36,102 nt of DNA, from NCBI GenBank assembly GCA_024640135.1, contig JAHEFO010000011.1, forward strand, positions 1 to 36,102, given 5' to 3'. The notes under the pieces are model-generated. The model did not search any database. It saw nothing but the letters and a program-made list of their open reading frames with translations, and had not been told where the DNA came from. The DNA is from Acidobacteriota bacterium. Its GTDB lineage: Bacteria > Acidobacteriota > Vicinamibacteria > Vicinamibacterales > SCN-69-37. Of the stretch, positions 15,143-22,623 are shown one piece after another (position 1 is the stretch's first letter; every line of letters begins with the position of its first letter). The position numbers and the translations under genes were made by a program.

Positions 15143-17067
15143 AGGACGCACTCGCTGTCGCGCTCGTACATTTCGTCTGGCAAGGCGCCGTGCTCGCCGC
15201 AGTGGGCTGGATCCTCATGCGCCTGTCGAACGTCCCTTCGGTTCGGTATGCGATTGGTGTGGCCACGATGATGGCCATGCTGGCCGCTCCGGTTTCGACA
15301 CTTGTCGTCCTTCAGTCAGCTCACCCGCTGGTCACCGCCAGCGTGGCGTCACCGCCGTTCGCGCCTGAGTCGAGGGGCATCGTTGGAAACAACGATGGTG
15401 CAGGGGCAGAGGCACGATCTGCCGACACTGCGGTGCAAGGCTTCTCGCTTCCCACGACATGGATCTTGAGCTTGTGGGTCCTCGGTGTTGGCGTGCTGTC
15501 TCTCCGCCTTGTCGGAGGCCTGGCGATGGCCCATCGTGTCGCCACCACGACGGTCGTCCCTGTTGGCGAAGACCTTCAGCGCCTGGCGTCGCAACTGGCG
15601 GCACGGCTCAAGATGAGGGGCGCGGTGCGGGTGTGTGAGTCCGCGTCCGTGGCTGTTCCGGTCATGATCGGCTGGCTGCGCCCGGTGGTCGTCCTGCCGC
15701 CCGCGGCATTGGCGGCGCTGCCGATGGCGCAACTCGAGGCTCTGCTCGCGCACGAATTCGCACACATTCGCCGGCACGACTACCTGGTGAATCTGCTTCA
15801 AACCGCGGTCGAGACAATCTGCTTCTACCACCCGGCGGTATGGTGGATTTCACGCCGGGTGCGTCTGGAGCGTGAGCATTGCTGCGACGACGTCGCCGTG
15901 AGCGTGTGCGACCGGCTGACCTACGTTACCGCGCTGTCGACGCTTGCGGCACTGACGACACCACGGCTCGCGATGGCGGCAACCGGTGGCTCACTTCGCG
16001 AACGTGTTCGCCGCCTCATCGAACCAACCACTCATTCCGTAACAGCCAAAGGAGGCTGGATGGCCATGTTACCGATTCTCCTTGTTGTGTCACTTGTCGC
16101 GCCACAGGCCTGGGGCACGCAATCCCCCGGCCAGGTCTCTACCAGCAGACCTGATGTCGTCGAGCCGGTGTCCGCTGCTGCGAAGGTCCGGATCACCGAG
16201 CCGAACGTCGCGGCTCAGAAGGCGAACCCCCTGCGAGTGACCGTGAAGCCGTCGGCCGATGCTGCGCAAGTCCGCGTCACCACGACGAACGTCACGGCTC
16301 CGAAGGCGAATCCTCTGCGAGTGACCGTGGTTCCAACGCAGGCCGCCGTTGGGCGCAAGGCCGTTCAGAGTCCGCTGCAGCCTGATGTGCTGAAGATGAG
16401 GCTGGCTCAGGTCGGCGTGGGAAGGCGGGTCCCTGAGGAAGAGGCCGCCCAGTCGGCTGAAGCGCGTCAACGGGCTGAGCGCGCAATCGCCCTGCAGAAG
16501 CTGGAGCTGGAGCAGCGGCGTCAGGCGATGGAGCTCGAGGCGGAGATGGTCACACTTGAGGCCCACCTTCGCCAGGAGGCCGCCGCCGTCGCCCGGCAAA
16601 AGGAGCTTGTCGAGCGCGGCCTGGCCACGGAGCAGACGCTCGCCGAGGCGGAAGCGCGGATTGCCGAGACCCAGCAGCGCCTTGAGGAGGCGAAGAGACG
16701 CGGAGAATCGGCCGAGCAGGGAATCGTACTGCGGCGCCGGGAGGCTGAACTCGAGCGCTCGCTGAGCAGTCGCCAGGCGGTAGTGCAAAGTGGAATGGCG
16801 GCCCGTTCGACTCCGGACATCGACTCGCCGGTGCAGCCGCAGGATCGGCTCACGATCGTCGTCGCTGGCGAGCCGGACTTGCCCACCAGCTTCACCGTGC
16901 GCGCGGACGGCTCGATTCGGTTCCCGTTCCTCGGCGTCATTCGGGTGCAGGGATCCACGGCGCGCCAGGTGCAGTCCGTCATCCAGAAACTGATTGTCGA
17001 CAAGGGGCTGGCGGCGAATCCGGTTGTCACAGTCTCCATCGGGCGCACGCTCAGACGCGTACGGTAG
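15139..17067 (+). CDS. M56 (BlaR1-type) membrane metallopeptidase fused to coiled coil and Wza-like polysaccharide-export domain
   Basis: 642 residues. Membrane segments lie at about 8-28, 37-58, 107-126 and 306-322. The zinc protease motif HEFAH is at 205-209, with E244/E246 (LEREHCCDD) as the distal acid, as in M56 proteases. After the last helix come two copies of a 20-residue repeat (350-369 and 378-397, sharing KANPLRVTV), a long charged coiled coil (~432-545), and residues ~567-633. The last part follows the Poly_export N-terminal domain of Wza-type outer-membrane polyskeletal exporters (QPQDRLTIVVAGEPDLP, FTVRADGSIRFPFLGVIRVQG, then ANPVVTVSI). Classical BlaR1 carries a penicillin-binding sensor there instead. 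The topology puts this part in the periplasm. I infer a protease that inactivates the coupled BlaI-type repressor in response to an envelope or polysaccharide signal. The start is fixed by the ATGA overlap. Confidence 0.85.
   Translation: MKDALAVALVHFVWQGAVLAAVGWILMRLSNVPSVRYAIGVATMMAMLAAPVSTLVVLQSAHPLVTASVASPPFAPESRGIVGNNDGAGAEARSADTAVQGFSLPTTWILSLWVLGVGVLSLRLVGGLAMAHRVATTTVVPVGEDLQRLASQLAARLKMRGAVRVCESASVAVPVMIGWLRPVVVLPPAALAALPMAQLEALLAHEFAHIRRHDYLVNLLQTAVETICFYHPAVWWISRRVRLEREHCCDDVAVSVCDRLTYVTALSTLAALTTPRLAMAATGGSLRERVRRLIEPTTHSVTAKGGWMAMLPILLVVSLVAPQAWGTQSPGQVSTSRPDVVEPVSAAAKVRITEPNVAAQKANPLRVTVKPSADAAQVRVTTTNVTAPKANPLRVTVVPTQAAVGRKAVQSPLQPDVLKMRLAQVGVGRRVPEEEAAQSAEARQRAERAIALQKLELEQRRQAMELEAEMVTLEAHLRQEAAAVARQKELVERGLATEQTLAEAEARIAETQQRLEEAKRRGESAEQGIVLRRREAELERSLSSRQAVVQSGMAARSTPDIDSPVQPQDRLTIVVAGEPDLPTSFTVRADGSIRFPFLGVIRVQGSTARQVQSVIQKLIVDKGLAANPVVTVSIGRTLRRVR
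16186..16329 (+). repeat. Tandem 20-codon repeat inside the M56 fusion gene
   Basis: Two copies (16186-16245 and 16270-16329) encode VRITEPNV-AAQ-KANPLRVTV and VRVTTTNV-TAP-KANPLRVTV, 28 codons apart start to start. They form the link between the last membrane helix and the coiled coil. The high DNA identity points to a recent internal duplication. Confidence 0.8.
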
Positions 17068-17139
17068 GCCCCTCACGAAAAACAACCATCCGATCACGAC
17101 TCTCTGCCGTCTAAGAGTTATGGTGGTCGGAGAGTTGAG

Positions 17140-19038
17140 ATGATCAGGAAGTTCTTCGTCTCGGGCGTTGTGGCAGTGGTTGCGTCGGTCACGGTGTGGG
17201 GGCAGGTGCCATCGACGCAGCAGGGGCGTGACAGTCAGGCCCAGGCTCAGGTCCCCGCCACGGCCCTCATCATGGGGACTGTCGTCACCGGCGGCACCGG
17301 TCAGCCCGCCGATGGCGTTCGACTGACATTGTCCGGATCCGAACTGCGTGGCTCACGTTCAACGCTGTCAGACGACAGTGGCAATTTCGTGTTCCTGGGC
17401 TTGCCGCCCGGAACCTATACGCTCCGCGCGGCCAAGGCAGGGTATGTCAGCGCCACCTTCGGTCAGAAGTCGCCGGGGCGTCCGGGAACACCGATCGTGC
17501 TCGCTGTGGGGCAGCAACTCAAGAATGTTTCAATGGCGCTGCCGAAGGGCGGCGTCATCTCAGGCATCATCTACGACGAGAAGAATCGCCCGGCGGTCAG
17601 GACGTCGGTGCGAGTGATGAAGTGGTCGATGCAGTCGGGTGAGCGAGTGCTGACCTCGGCCGGCACGGCCACCACGGACGATCGTGGAATGTATCGCGTC
17701 TTTGACCTGTCACCCGGTGACTACCTTGTCAGCGCTGCCGCCCGGAACAATTCCAGCACGGTCATCAACCTCTCGGACCTGGAGCACCTGGAGCAGATGG
17801 AACAACTGGCTTCGCTCGGCGTGAGCGGCAACGTGTCCGTCGCCCAATTCGAGACCCAACTCGAGACGTTGACCCGGGATTTGTCGAAGCCAAGTGGGCC
17901 GGCGGTTCCCGTCTCGGGTTACGCACCGGTCTATTACCCCGGCACTCCGGAGCCGGATACGGCCCAGTTTGTCAAGGTGGGCGTGAGCCAGGAACAACTG
18001 GGCATCGACTTCCAGCTTCAACGGGTGCCGCTCACCGTCGTCACGGGCCAGGTCATTGTGCCCGACGGTGTGACAGTCAACAGCGTGCAGGTGCGTCTGC
18101 GCAATCAGACAGTGTCAGCGCCGGGCACTCAGACGTTTTCTGCCCGCCCTGACCGGAATGGCCTGTTCAGGTTTGCCTCGGTACCTCCCGGGCAATATCT
18201 GCTGTCGGCCACCGTGAGCGCGCCGGCGTCACGTCTGCCAGGGGCGGTCGTCTTTCCCCAGGCGACCCCGTCCATGCAGGTGGCTCAGGAGAGGATGGTG
18301 GTGATGACTTCATCCTCCTCCAGTGGCCGTCCGCGCCTGTGGGCCAGGGCGGATGTTTCGATAGGTGGGGGCTACTCGCCGAACCTGACGCTTTCCCTGC
18401 AGGAAGGGATGACCGTCAGCGGCAGCATGACATTCAACGGTGCCGCGCCGCTGCCGCCGCGACTCGATCAGGTGCGCCTGACGCTGTCGCCTCATGGGAA
18501 CGCGATGAAGGCGCTCGGCTTGAGCTCTGTCAGCGTGAACGCCGATGCGAGCGGTCGCTTCGTTTTCAGGGGGGTCGTGCCAGGCCAGTATCGAATGCGT
18601 GCGTCCCGCGCGACTGGCTGGACCCTGAGCAGTGTCATGGCCGATGGTCGCGATGCTCTGGATTTCTGGATCGATCTCAGGCCCGGTGAGGATCTGTCGA
18701 ATGTCAGTCTTGTATTCGGCGACAAGACCACAAGACTCAACGGTGTCCTGCAGAATCCAGTTGGAGAGCCGACCGCAGACTACACGGTGGTCGTCTTTCC
18801 CGTAGACAATCGATACTGGGTGCCGTTGGCTCGCCGCGTGCGTTCCGTACGCCCGTCGACGGATGGTACGTTTTCGTTCACTGGGCTTCCGGCAGGCGAG
18901 TATCGCCTGGCCGCCGTCACCGACATGGAATCAGGTGCGTGGTTCGACCCGGCGCTGCTGCAACAACTGCAACTGGCGTCAGTCCCGGTACGTGTGATCG
19001 ACGGCCAGCCCGTCGTTCAGGATCTGCGCGTGCGCTAG
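17140..19038 (+). CDS. Secreted carboxypeptidase-regulatory-like multidomain protein
   Basis: 632 residues with a signal peptide (hydrophobic 6-20, likely cut after WGQ-type site near 21-22) and four or five beta-sandwich domains of the CarboxypepD_reg/Ig-like type. The family hallmark 'G x f x f x g l P p G x Y' recurs: NFVFLGLPPGTYTLRA (~86-101), MYRVFDLSPGDYLVSA, LFRFASVPPGQYLLSA, RFVFRGVVPGQYRMRA and TFSFTGLPAGEYRLAA. There is no TonB plug or beta-barrel, and no peptidase domain. Such proteins are abundant in acidobacteria and are thought to bind sugars or proteins at the surface; the role here is unknown. GGAGAG precedes the ATG. It lies 72 bases after the M56 gene, so it may be a target of the same BlaI switch. 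Its stop shares the CTAG with the convergent gene. Confidence 0.85.
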   Translation: MIRKFFVSGVVAVVASVTVWGQVPSTQQGRDSQAQAQVPATALIMGTVVTGGTGQPADGVRLTLSGSELRGSRSTLSDDSGNFVFLGLPPGTYTLRAAKAGYVSATFGQKSPGRPGTPIVLAVGQQLKNVSMALPKGGVISGIIYDEKNRPAVRTSVRVMKWSMQSGERVLTSAGTATTDDRGMYRVFDLSPGDYLVSAAARNNSSTVINLSDLEHLEQMEQLASLGVSGNVSVAQFETQLETLTRDLSKPSGPAVPVSGYAPVYYPGTPEPDTAQFVKVGVSQEQLGIDFQLQRVPLTVVTGQVIVPDGVTVNSVQVRLRNQTVSAPGTQTFSARPDRNGLFRFASVPPGQYLLSATVSAPASRLPGAVVFPQATPSMQVAQERMVVMTSSSSSGRPRLWARADVSIGGGYSPNLTLSLQEGMTVSGSMTFNGAAPLPPRLDQVRLTLSPHGNAMKALGLSSVSVNADASGRFVFRGVVPGQYRMRASRATGWTLSSVMADGRDALDFWIDLRPGEDLSNVSLVFGDKTTRLNGVLQNPVGEPTADYTVVVFPVDNRYWVPLARRVRSVRPSTDGTFSFTGLPAGEYRLAAVTDMESGAWFDPALLQQLQLASVPVRVIDGQPVVQDLRVR

Positions 19039-19742
19039 CGGCCCGGAAGGTCGATCAGCGTCGGCGGCCTCGCCAGCCGGTAGTCGTCGTTGACGACGGC
19101 CACGTTGTGGATGATGACACCCTCGTACTCGTACCGGCCGTGGCCCCCGTGCATGTGGCCGCAGATAACCAGCCGCGGCCTGATGCGCCGGATCGCCGCC
19201 AGGAGTTCCTCGCTCCCCACATGTTCGATCGCCCCAGAGTCGACATGGTCGAAGCGATCACCATAACCATAGGGCGGCTGATGGGACACGAGGATGTCAA
19301 TGTCGTCCGGGATCGCGGCGTACGCCTTCGCCAGTTCGTCAGGCGGCTTCATGAATGCCCAATGACCGAATTCGAGCGACCAGGGCGAGCCCCAGACTGA
19401 GACCGAGCCTCCAGGCATGCCCGGAGCTGGTACCCGCGCGGCAGCGTCCACGAGAATCTGGAGCCCGCCGGGGGAGGCCGCCGTGGAGGTACCGCTCTCC
19501 GCCGGGTAGGCCTGCCCGCACCAGTCGTGATTGCCCCATGTGAGGATCTTGTGCGCGGCGGGCGCGCCGGCCAGCCATGGCCTGGCGCGTTCGTCGAACC
19601 AGGCCATCTGCCGGTCGGGATGATGCTCCGCAAAGGAGTTCCCAATCCGGTCAGGGCAAACGTCTCCAGCGACGAGCAGGAGATCGCACGGCGGAATCTC
19701 CGGCAGGTAGCCGTGTTGGTCGCTCAGCGCAACAATTCTCAT
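19035..19742 (-). CDS. Metallophosphoesterase (calcineurin-like)
   Basis: 235 residues with the dinuclear metallophosphatase motifs in order: D8-x-H10 (SDQHG), G26-D27 (AGDVCPD), G70-N-H-D73 (WGNHDW), SHQPPYG, and GHMHGGHG near residue 193. The overall plan (short, with GHWAFMKPP and a late NVAVVNDDYR) resembles the MPPED1/MPPED2-type class III cyclic-nucleotide phosphodiesterase group, but the substrate is not known. The ATG at 19742 is preferred to a TTG four codons upstream. It follows the amidase gene on the same strand after 64 unremarkable bases and may share its transcript. Its stop codon and that of the convergent gene overlap in CTAG. Confidence 0.87.
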   Translation of the reverse strand: MRIVALSDQHGYLPEIPPCDLLLVAGDVCPDRIGNSFAEHHPDRQMAWFDERARPWLAGAPAAHKILTWGNHDWCGQAYPAESGTSTAASPGGLQILVDAAARVPAPGMPGGSVSVWGSPWSLEFGHWAFMKPPDELAKAYAAIPDDIDILVSHQPPYGYGDRFDHVDSGAIEHVGSEELLAAIRRIRPRLVICGHMHGGHGRYEYEGVIIHNVAVVNDDYRLARPPTLIDLPGR

Positions 19743-19806
19743 GGCTGTCCGCAATACGTGTCACGTGTTCCGGCGGAGCCGCGCCGATTCTCCAGTGGGC
19801 CGACGC

Positions 19807-21564
19807 CTACCCGCCGGCCGGCAATGTCGGGTGCCGGTCCTTCCACTCCGTGGCTTGTTCGTACGCGTGGGCGATGCGGCAAATCGTGGCTTCCTCGTAC
19901 AGGCGCCCGGTTACCATCAGCGGCTGGGGCAGGTTGTTGGCGAACCCGCACTTGAGAGCGATTGCGGGGTGGCCCGTCAGGTTCGTGGCGCCCAGGCCGG
20001 CACTGTTCGAGGAAATGAATGCGTCGTACTGGCCCATGAACGCATCCCATTCACGCATCAGCAGTGTGCGAATGCGCTGAGCACGAATGTACTCAACGGC
20101 TGGGACAAAACGGGCGGAACGGAAGGTGGCGCCCCAACTGCTGTTGCTGGCGGTCATCAGGTCAGTGCCCCGAGACCGTGTCAGGTCATCAAACGCGGCT
20201 GCGGCCTCCACGCTCAGCACGAAGCTCAACGCGTTTTCCGGAAAATCCGGCAAGTCCACGGGTTCGAGTTTGGCTCCCAGTGTCTGAAGCGTCGCCATTG
20301 CATCGCTCAGATTCTTGAGGCGCTCAGCGGCGACCGCCTGCTGTTGACCTGCGTTCGCGCCGCCACGCCCGCCGCCGCGGCCACCCCGGCCGGCCGGCGC
20401 AGGCTCGAAGTCGCGGCGCACATACCCGATGCGATAACCGGACAGCGGCGCGTTCGGATTCCACGTGAACGCCGCGTCGGCAGTGCTCTCGTCGCGACCG
20501 TCCGGCCCGTAAATGGCATTCAGCACGAGTACGCAGTCTTCCACGCTGCGGCACATCGGCCCGATTTTGTCCATCGTCCACGACAGCTCCATCGCGCCGT
20601 AGCGGCTGACCCTGCCGTACGTGGGGCGAAGGCCTACGACGCCGTTGACGGAAGTCGGCGAGATGATGGAGCCGCGCGTTTCAGTGCCGATGGAGAAGCC
20701 GACACATCCTGCCGCTGTCGCGGAGCCGGGCCCGGCCGACGAACCACTGGAGCCAGCCTCAGGATTCCACGGATTGCGTGTGCGGCCTCCAAACCACCGG
20801 TCGCCCTGTGCCAGCGCGCCCATCGTGAGTTTCGCGACGAGGACGGCGCCCGCATCACGCAAACGCTCAACTACCGTGGCATCGTAATCCGGGACCTGGT
20901 CGATATAGGGCTCAGCGCCCCATGTGGTGGCGATGCCTTTGGTGGCCAGGAGGTCCTTCGCGCCCCAGGGGATGCCGTGCAGCGGGCCCTTGTACCTGCC
21001 CGCCGCGATGGCCTTGTCCGCCTCCGCCGCCTGCTGAAGGGCGAGATCCTCAGTGAGCGTCACAACGAACAGCAGCGTCGGCTGGTATCGCTTGAGCCTG
21101 GCCAGATACATCTGGGTCAGTTCAGTTGAGGTGACGAGCTTGCGTTCGATCAACGCCGCGAGTTTGGTGACCGGCCAGAACGCCACGTCCTCGAGGTTCG
21201 CCGGGCGCACGATCGACCTGGCCGCCGGTTTGGCGTACCGCTGGACCCTGCCAGGCGTGGCGGGGCCTTTGGGCTTTTCTCCAGGCAGATATGGCCTGAA
21301 GGTGAGCGCGACTTCGGTGTCGTGCGGAATCTCGATCTGTCGCAACTGCTGATAGGTCGAGAGGTTTGAGTTGAGACTGCGGGCGATGGCCTCTTCTTCA
21401 TCGGTGTGAAAGTCGAGGCCCGCGATAGCCTCCGCGCAATCCACGGTTTGGCCAGAAACCGGCCCAGCCGCACCCCGCTGCGCGAAGGTCTTCGTGGCCA
21501 TGGCACCGGCGACAGCCACAGGAACCGCCTTCAAGAATGTGCGTCGACTCTTTGTTTCGCTCAT
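19807..21564 (-). CDS. Tat-exported amidase-signature hydrolase
   Basis: 585 residues. The N terminus carries a twin-arginine signal (SRRTFLK, residues 6-12, then a hydrophobic stretch and AGAMATKTFAQ), so the folded protein is exported. The amidase-signature triad is visible as K203 (GAKDL), cis-Ser S275 (GSSGSSAG) and nucleophile S299 (TETRGSI; most relatives have DIGGSI). Family members cleave amides such as Glu-tRNA(Gln), fatty-acid amides or peptide amides; a Tat-exported stand-alone copy is not GatA. A Gly/Arg run (GRGGRGGGRGG, DNA 20357-20402) sits in a loop of the C-terminal half. The ATG at 21564 is chosen for its GGGAG ribosome-binding site; it lies 22 bases after the stop of the upstream gene. 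Confidence 0.9.
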   Translation of the reverse strand: MSETKSRRTFLKAVPVAVAGAMATKTFAQRGAAGPVSGQTVDCAEAIAGLDFHTDEEEAIARSLNSNLSTYQQLRQIEIPHDTEVALTFRPYLPGEKPKGPATPGRVQRYAKPAARSIVRPANLEDVAFWPVTKLAALIERKLVTSTELTQMYLARLKRYQPTLLFVVTLTEDLALQQAAEADKAIAAGRYKGPLHGIPWGAKDLLATKGIATTWGAEPYIDQVPDYDATVVERLRDAGAVLVAKLTMGALAQGDRWFGGRTRNPWNPEAGSSGSSAGPGSATAAGCVGFSIGTETRGSIISPTSVNGVVGLRPTYGRVSRYGAMELSWTMDKIGPMCRSVEDCVLVLNAIYGPDGRDESTADAAFTWNPNAPLSGYRIGYVRRDFEPAPAGRGGRGGGRGGANAGQQQAVAAERLKNLSDAMATLQTLGAKLEPVDLPDFPENALSFVLSVEAAAAFDDLTRSRGTDLMTASNSSWGATFRSARFVPAVEYIRAQRIRTLLMREWDAFMGQYDAFISSNSAGLGATNLTGHPAIALKCGFANNLPQPLMVTGRLYEEATICRIAHAYEQATEWKDRHPTLPAGG

Positions 21565-21586
21565 ATCGCTCCCGTTTCGCCTGTGT

Positions 21587-22576
21587 CTATTTCTTTTCCT
21601 TGAAGTTGGCTGGAATGGCGACATCGGCCTCCGAAGCGGTTGTCTCGAGAGACAGGGTTTCGCTCGTTGCCGTGTACAAGAGGCTCCGCTTCTCCGGCGC
21701 GCCTCGATTGCCCATCATCCGGCGGGCGAGCGCACCGCTGAGTCCACCGCCACTCTTCGGAGCCTCTGGCGCCTGGCTCATTGCTGCCTCGCTCTTCACC
21801 GTCTCCGTTCTCTGCACGCTGAGAAGCGGCGTGCCATCCAGCTTCTTCATTTCCTCGGTTGCGCGAGTCATCAGCTTCTGGAGGCTCGGATACATCGCGG
21901 CCATGCTCATGAACTGCTGTCCCATGGCGGCCAGGGAGTCCCCGTATACGGCCATGAAGAACTTCTGGTCGAATTGCGCCACCTCGTCCAGGGCTGCGAT
22001 GCGAGGGCCCAGCCAGATCTCATTGGTGATGACCATGCCGCCGCTCTCATCAAGCGTCTGGCCCTTCACGTGAGCCGCGATCGTGATGACCATCTCTCTG
22101 GCCGGCTGGCCGGCGATCTCCTTGGTCTTGCCGGTCTCCTGCACATCAAACGAAATTTCGATTTCTTTTCCGCCCTCATTGAGCTCGTCGCGGTTCTCAG
22201 TCGGCATGTCCTTGGCCGCCTCTTCCGCATCGGCTTGCACCTTCTGCAACTGTTCGCGCAGTTGCGCGAACGTCATGACCCGGTATTCTTTCTTCTTGTA
22301 GTCGATGTCGTAGATCTTCTCTTCGGCCAGATCGATGATTTGTCCGGTCTTGTCGTTGACCGTGGCTTTCCGGTCGCCCTTTACGGTCACGGTGGACGTC
22401 AGGCCATCTTTGCCCGCCGCGCCTCCCGCCATTCCGGCAATCCGGCCAAGAAAGCCCTCGAACTTCAAGACGGTCTTCTCGCGCATCCTGACGTCGGCGT
22501 GAAGAGTGGGGACCAGCGCTGCGGCCGCAAACAGGCCCAGCACGGCCATCGCGATGGTTAGCTTCTTTCGTAACAT
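21587..22576 (-). CDS. Exported protein of unknown function
   Basis: 329 residues with a signal peptide (hydrophobic residues 7-22, likely cut after LHA). The mature part begins with beta-strand stretches (VRMREKTVLKFEG, TVTVKGDRKATVNDKTGQIIDLAEEKIYDIDYKKKEYRVMTF) that resemble LolA/DUF4412-type lipoprotein-carrier-like folds, then a helical section with many Met and Gln. This likeness is only of style, and I do not recognise a named family. A strong GGGAGGAC lies 5-12 bases before the ATG. It is the first gene of the minus-strand cluster with the amidase and phosphoesterase, and it is divergent from the RidA operon, with only 43 bases between the two start codons. Confidence 0.75.
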   Translation of the reverse strand: MLRKKLTIAMAVLGLFAAAALVPTLHADVRMREKTVLKFEGFLGRIAGMAGGAAGKDGLTSTVTVKGDRKATVNDKTGQIIDLAEEKIYDIDYKKKEYRVMTFAQLREQLQKVQADAEEAAKDMPTENRDELNEGGKEIEISFDVQETGKTKEIAGQPAREMVITIAAHVKGQTLDESGGMVITNEIWLGPRIAALDEVAQFDQKFFMAVYGDSLAAMGQQFMSMAAMYPSLQKLMTRATEEMKKLDGTPLLSVQRTETVKSEAAMSQAPEAPKSGGGLSGALARRMMGNRGAPEKRSLLYTATSETLSLETTASEADVAIPANFKEKK

Positions 22577-22582
22577 GTCAGT

Positions 22583-22623
22583 CCTCCCAAGGAGGCTATT
22601 CTATGGCAGCGTGGAGCGAATGA
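22583..22623 (+). promoter_or_regulatory. Shared Shine-Dalgarno palindrome and 6-codon leader ORF
   Basis: CCTCC-CAA-GGAGG (22583-22595) is a perfect dyad that supplies the ribosome-binding sites of both divergent genes. On the plus strand AAGGAGG is spaced ideally for an ATG at 22603, which opens a 6-codon ORF (MAAWSE) ending in TGA at 22621-22623. That stop overlaps the triple-RidA start as ATGA. No promoter fits in the 26 bases between the outer starts, so promoters must lie inside the opposite genes. Confidence 0.6.

Noticed and set aside
19741-21129. Long plus-strand open frame (462 aa) opposite the amidase and phosphoesterase
   Set aside because: Composition is Arg/Ala-rich without motifs; the minus strand carries a complete amidase-signature triad and a Tat signal.
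21494-22561. Plus-strand frame (355 aa) opposite the exported unknown protein
   Set aside because: The minus frame has a signal peptide, a strong ribosome-binding site and balanced composition; the plus frame is Leu/His/Arg-rich and has no start signal.
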